Assembly: GCA_017938155.1 (NCBI GenBank)
Contig: JAGBCD010000044.1
Span: 1 to 34,957, forward strand
Origin: Paludibacteraceae bacterium
GTDB taxonomy: Bacteria > Bacteroidota > Bacteroidia > Bacteroidales > Paludibacteraceae
DNA: 34,957 nucleotides
Direction of reading: 5' to 3'
Shown here: one piece after another, positions 32,855-34,957 of the stretch
Numbering within the stretch: the first letter of the stretch is position 1
Layout of the letters: each line of letters starts with the position of its first letter
The notes under the pieces: generated by a model
Database searches by the model: none
What the model was told of the DNA's origin: nothing
The model's input: the letters and a program-made list of their open reading frames with translations, nothing else
Translations under genes and position numbers: made by a program

Positions 32855-32877
32855 TGAGGAGGGTATCAGCCTCCTCA
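32855..32877 (-). other. Hairpin in the leader of the GH16/GH128 block
   Basis: TGAGGAGG (32855-32862) and CCTCCTCA (32870-32877) form a perfect 8-bp stem with a 7-nt loop, CTGATAC on the transcribed strand. This loop differs by one base from the CTGATAA loop of the hairpin at 4456-4482, although the stems differ. It lies 25 nt before the GH16 start, in the 196-nt gap 32830-33025. That gap also holds the tandem repeat at 32925-32977; I see nothing else in it. Confidence 0.55.
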
Positions 32878-32924
32878 AAGCTACGGGATTAGTGTCGCAT
32901 TCCTTGCTTGTGCCTATAGGCATC

Positions 32925-32977
32925 TTTCGTATACCCTTTCGTATACCCTTACTATACCCTTACTATACCCTTACTAT
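32925..32977 (-). repeat. Short tandem repeat of 11-12 bp units in the SGBP/GH16 gap
   Basis: On the plus strand two 12-bp units (TTTCGTATACCC) are followed by two 11-bp units (TTACTATACCC) and a degenerate copy (TTACTATTGG). The core TATACCC recurs four times at 11-12 bp spacing, close to one helical turn. It lies between the SusE-position gene (stop at 33026) and the first GH16 gene. It could be an array of regulator sites on one face of the DNA, or a slippage product; both are inference. Confidence 0.8.
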
Positions 32978-33025
32978 TGGATAGTATGATGGCTATTCAA
33001 GCAATGCTGACCCTAAAGGGAGGTC

Positions 33026-34003
33026 TTATTTCTTGTAGAAGTAAACAGCGTCCATATTGAGTTGTGCACCAGCAGTACCTTCGCTCAATGCAACGAATAC
33101 GTTTACACCAGCTGTAACAGTGTGTCCTGCAAGAGCAGATGCATATTGTGCCATAGGGATATCAAACTCAGCCCATTCACCGTTGCGAGTAAAGTCTTTG
33201 TAAAGAGGACCATCATATACACTCTTTGAACCAAGAACAAACTTAGTAGCTTCTGAACCAAGTACATAGAAGCAGTGTGAAGCATTGTCGGTAGATTTGA
33301 TTGCAATATGCAAGAAATAATCATCTGGACTTGCAACGATAGCAGCACGAAGAGCCTCTGCAGCTTCCCAAGCTTTACTACCATCAGATTCGGTAAGACA
33401 GTAGCCACAACCAGACCATCCTACTGAACCTACTGTCAAAGCAGTAAATCCTTCAGTATTGCCGTGGAAGTTCAAACCTGTTGGGTTCTCATTTGCAGCA
33501 TAAGTGTTCTCCCAAATATACAAGAATTTACCTACATCGTCTGGACGGAAGTCTGCAACGAGTTTTGAAGCATTGGCATCTGCAGTTGTTCCATCAATAG
33601 CGATTGGCCAGAATTGTGAACCCTTGAGTTGACCCTTTTGACCTGGATCTGGACCTGGTTCGTCTTTCTTAGAAACGACAACAAGGCAAGAAGCGGTTTT
33701 GGAGCCTGCAGTAGCAACAATGATAGTATTACCAGCAGAAAGAGCTGTAACTACACCATTCTCTACGGTAGCAACTTCAGGATTTTGACTTACCCATGCA
33801 ACTGTAGCTTCAGCATCAGCTGGTTCAACTGTAGCTACCAAGGTAGCAGTAGCACCAACTTCTAATGTTAGAGAAGTTTGATCCAATGTAAGATTGGTCA
33901 CTTCTTTTGGTTCATCAACAGGATTTTTCTCTCCCTCACATGCAGCAAAACCTACCAATGCAAGTACTGCAAAAGCAGTTGCAAAAAATTTGTTTGTTTT
34001 CAT
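33026..34003 (-). CDS. SusE-position surface glycan-binding lipoprotein (SGBP-B-like)
   Basis: 325 residues; lipobox FAAC (Cys22). A BIG2-type Ig domain at about 38-112 (TLEVGATATLVATVEP) is followed by a Pro/Gly linker and a C-terminal domain of about 200 residues without a glycosidase signature. This domain holds GEWAEFDIPM and ends LNMDAVYFYKK. Those two patterns recall WNxFDIPL and IDNVYFY of the YSD modules in the distal proteins, so a related beta-sandwich is plausible. Located directly after SusD (51-nt gap), where PULs encode SusE/SGBP-B, it probably binds beta-glucan at the cell surface and hands it to the SusCD transporter. Sequence of this class diverges too much to assign substrate by eye. 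Confidence 0.85.
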   Translation of the reverse strand: MKTNKFFATAFAVLALVGFAACEGEKNPVDEPKEVTNLTLDQTSLTLEVGATATLVATVEPADAEATVAWVSQNPEVATVENGVVTALSAGNTIIVATAGSKTASCLVVVSKKDEPGPDPGQKGQLKGSQFWPIAIDGTTADANASKLVADFRPDDVGKFLYIWENTYAANENPTGLNFHGNTEGFTALTVGSVGWSGCGYCLTESDGSKAWEAAEALRAAIVASPDDYFLHIAIKSTDNASHCFYVLGSEATKFVLGSKSVYDGPLYKDFTRNGEWAEFDIPMAQYASALAGHTVTAGVNVFVALSEGTAGAQLNMDAVYFYKK

Positions 34004-34054
34004 AAAAATAATTAATTAAAATTGGTTGATATATATTGAGTTTTTAATGGTTGA

Positions 34055-34957
34055 TCAATAACCATTATTTTGTTTCATTGGAGTTGGATTGAGTTGTATC
34101 TCTTCTTGTGGGATTGGGAATATCTCATGCTTTCCTGCTACGAATTCCTGAATATGCATTTGCGCATCAGCAGACTCGGTCGCTTTGTAAGCATCCATAT
34201 GTGCCTTTAGTCCCTGTCCATCCACACCTTCCCAACGTACAAGGTCAAACCAACGATGACCTTCCATCGCCAATTCAACGCGACGTTCATGGCGAAGGGC
34301 TTGTAGTGTAGTAGGAGATGCTATTGCATTGCCATTAACAGATATACCATAGGTACCCACATTACCCAAGCCAACACGTTGTCTTACCATATTGATGTAG
34401 GTTTGTGCAGTGGCTTCATCGCCTATTCCTAAAGCGGCTTCTGCGTACATCAATAGTACATCAGCATAACGGATTTGACGATTGTTCAGCGGACCACGTG
34501 AAGCATGGAGTGACCATTTGCCAAAGCCACCACCTTGGTCAGCAGGGTCGCGGTACATACCATATTTGTTGTTCAGATAGCGTGAACCTAAGTAAATCTC
34601 AACAGATGGTGTCTCTATCAATGAGTCGGCTGGATTGAGAATAGCCACATCACGACGGATATCGGATGCCTCGAACTCATCGTATAGGTTTTGTGTAGGG
34701 TGGTCAAATCCCCATCCACCACCGATGAGGGATGAGCGTGAACGCATCAATATCTGGGTAAACGAACCTGCCGTGTAACCAAACTTAGAAGGGTCGTTTC
34801 CATCTCCGTAGTCACCCCAAGGTACTTCCATATATTGAATCTCGAAGACAGACTCTTGACCGTTTTCGCCTGCGAGGGTGAAGTTGTCCTCGTAGTTAGG
34901 GCAGAGCGAGTACTCGCCAGAAGCGATGATAGAGTCGCCCCATTGCTTAGCCGCAGC
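34055..34957 (-). CDS. SusD/RagB-family outer-membrane glycan-binding protein, C-terminal part
   Basis: The reading frame is open to the right edge and ends with TGA at 34055; 300 residues of the C-terminal half are visible, and the start and lipobox lie outside. SusD/RagB features: the ADVLLMYAEAALGIGD helix, INMVRQRVGL, the RHERRVELAMEGHRWFDLVRW block and a closing region with FPIPQEEIQLNP. SusD partners the SusC TonB-dependent transporter, which should be just upstream, and forms the lid that captures oligosaccharides at the outer membrane. It is the first visible gene of the locus. Confidence 0.95.
   Translation of the reverse strand, partial: AAAKQWGDSIIASGEYSLCPNYEDNFTLAGENGQESVFEIQYMEVPWGDYGDGNDPSKFGYTAGSFTQILMRSRSSLIGGGWGFDHPTQNLYDEFEASDIRRDVAILNPADSLIETPSVEIYLGSRYLNNKYGMYRDPADQGGGFGKWSLHASRGPLNNRQIRYADVLLMYAEAALGIGDEATAQTYINMVRQRVGLGNVGTYGISVNGNAIASPTTLQALRHERRVELAMEGHRWFDLVRWEGVDGQGLKAHMDAYKATESADAQMHIQEFVAGKHEIFPIPQEEIQLNPTPMKQNNGY

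Noticed and set aside
32876-32883. TAGCTTTG on the minus strand, a match to the Bacteroidota -7 element, upstream of the first GH16
   Set aside because: No -33 TTTG at the expected distance, and a start there would fall inside the hairpin at 32855-32877; probably chance.

Overview
The window looks like a Bacteroidota chromosome segment, most likely an uncultured gut- or rumen-type member of the order Bacteroidales. The evidence is a SusD-family protein, many Bacteroidota-style lipoprotein signal peptides, a GPH-family sugar transporter inside a glycan locus, and a shared short C-terminal tail on several secreted proteins. The genus cannot be told from the sequence alone. All 17 recognisable genes lie on the minus strand and are read right to left. 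No gene-free stretch exceeds about 200 bases, and I see no plus-strand gene, tRNA, rRNA, CRISPR array or transposase.

The whole window is one polysaccharide utilisation locus (PUL) for beta-glucan (beta-1,3, very probably with beta-1,6 linkages). In transcription order it starts at the right edge with the C-terminal part of a SusD homologue; SusC should lie beyond the edge. Next comes a SusE-position surface glycan-binding lipoprotein. A tightly packed enzyme block follows (32829 to 25954): GH16 with two Ig-like domains, GH128, GH16, a second glycan-binding lipoprotein, another GH16 with two Ig-like domains, and a fourth GH16. The cytoplasmic section is a GPH-type transporter and a 1089-residue inverting beta-glucan phosphorylase (GH94/GH149/GH161 group, best guess GH161). 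Then come GH30, GH81 and GH3.

The distal 13 kb (1 to 13244) holds five secreted proteins with no catalytic domain that I can recognise: 470, 1068, 371, 935 and more than 1476 residues (the last runs off the left edge). They are built from F5/8 type C (CBM32-like) domains, FN3 and bacterial Ig-like domains, a CBM4_9-like domain, and at least three recurring modules I cannot assign to a named family.

Inferred workflow: surface lipoprotein GH16 and GH128 enzymes, plus secreted GH81 and GH16, cut beta-1,3-glucan. GH30 removes beta-1,6 linkages or branches. SusC/D with the binding lipoproteins capture and import the fragments. GH3 trims them in the periplasm, and the GPH carrier with the phosphorylase converts short oligosaccharides to glucose-1-phosphate in the cytoplasm. 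The large non-catalytic proteins probably bind the insoluble substrate outside the cell.

The most interesting pattern is a clean split in the secreted proteins. Six with a plain (non-lipobox) signal peptide and a visible C-terminus carry the same roughly 40-residue C-terminal tail, and none of the eight lipoproteins does. This points to an alternative sorting route. The same region holds a candidate new glucan-binding module present in six copies.
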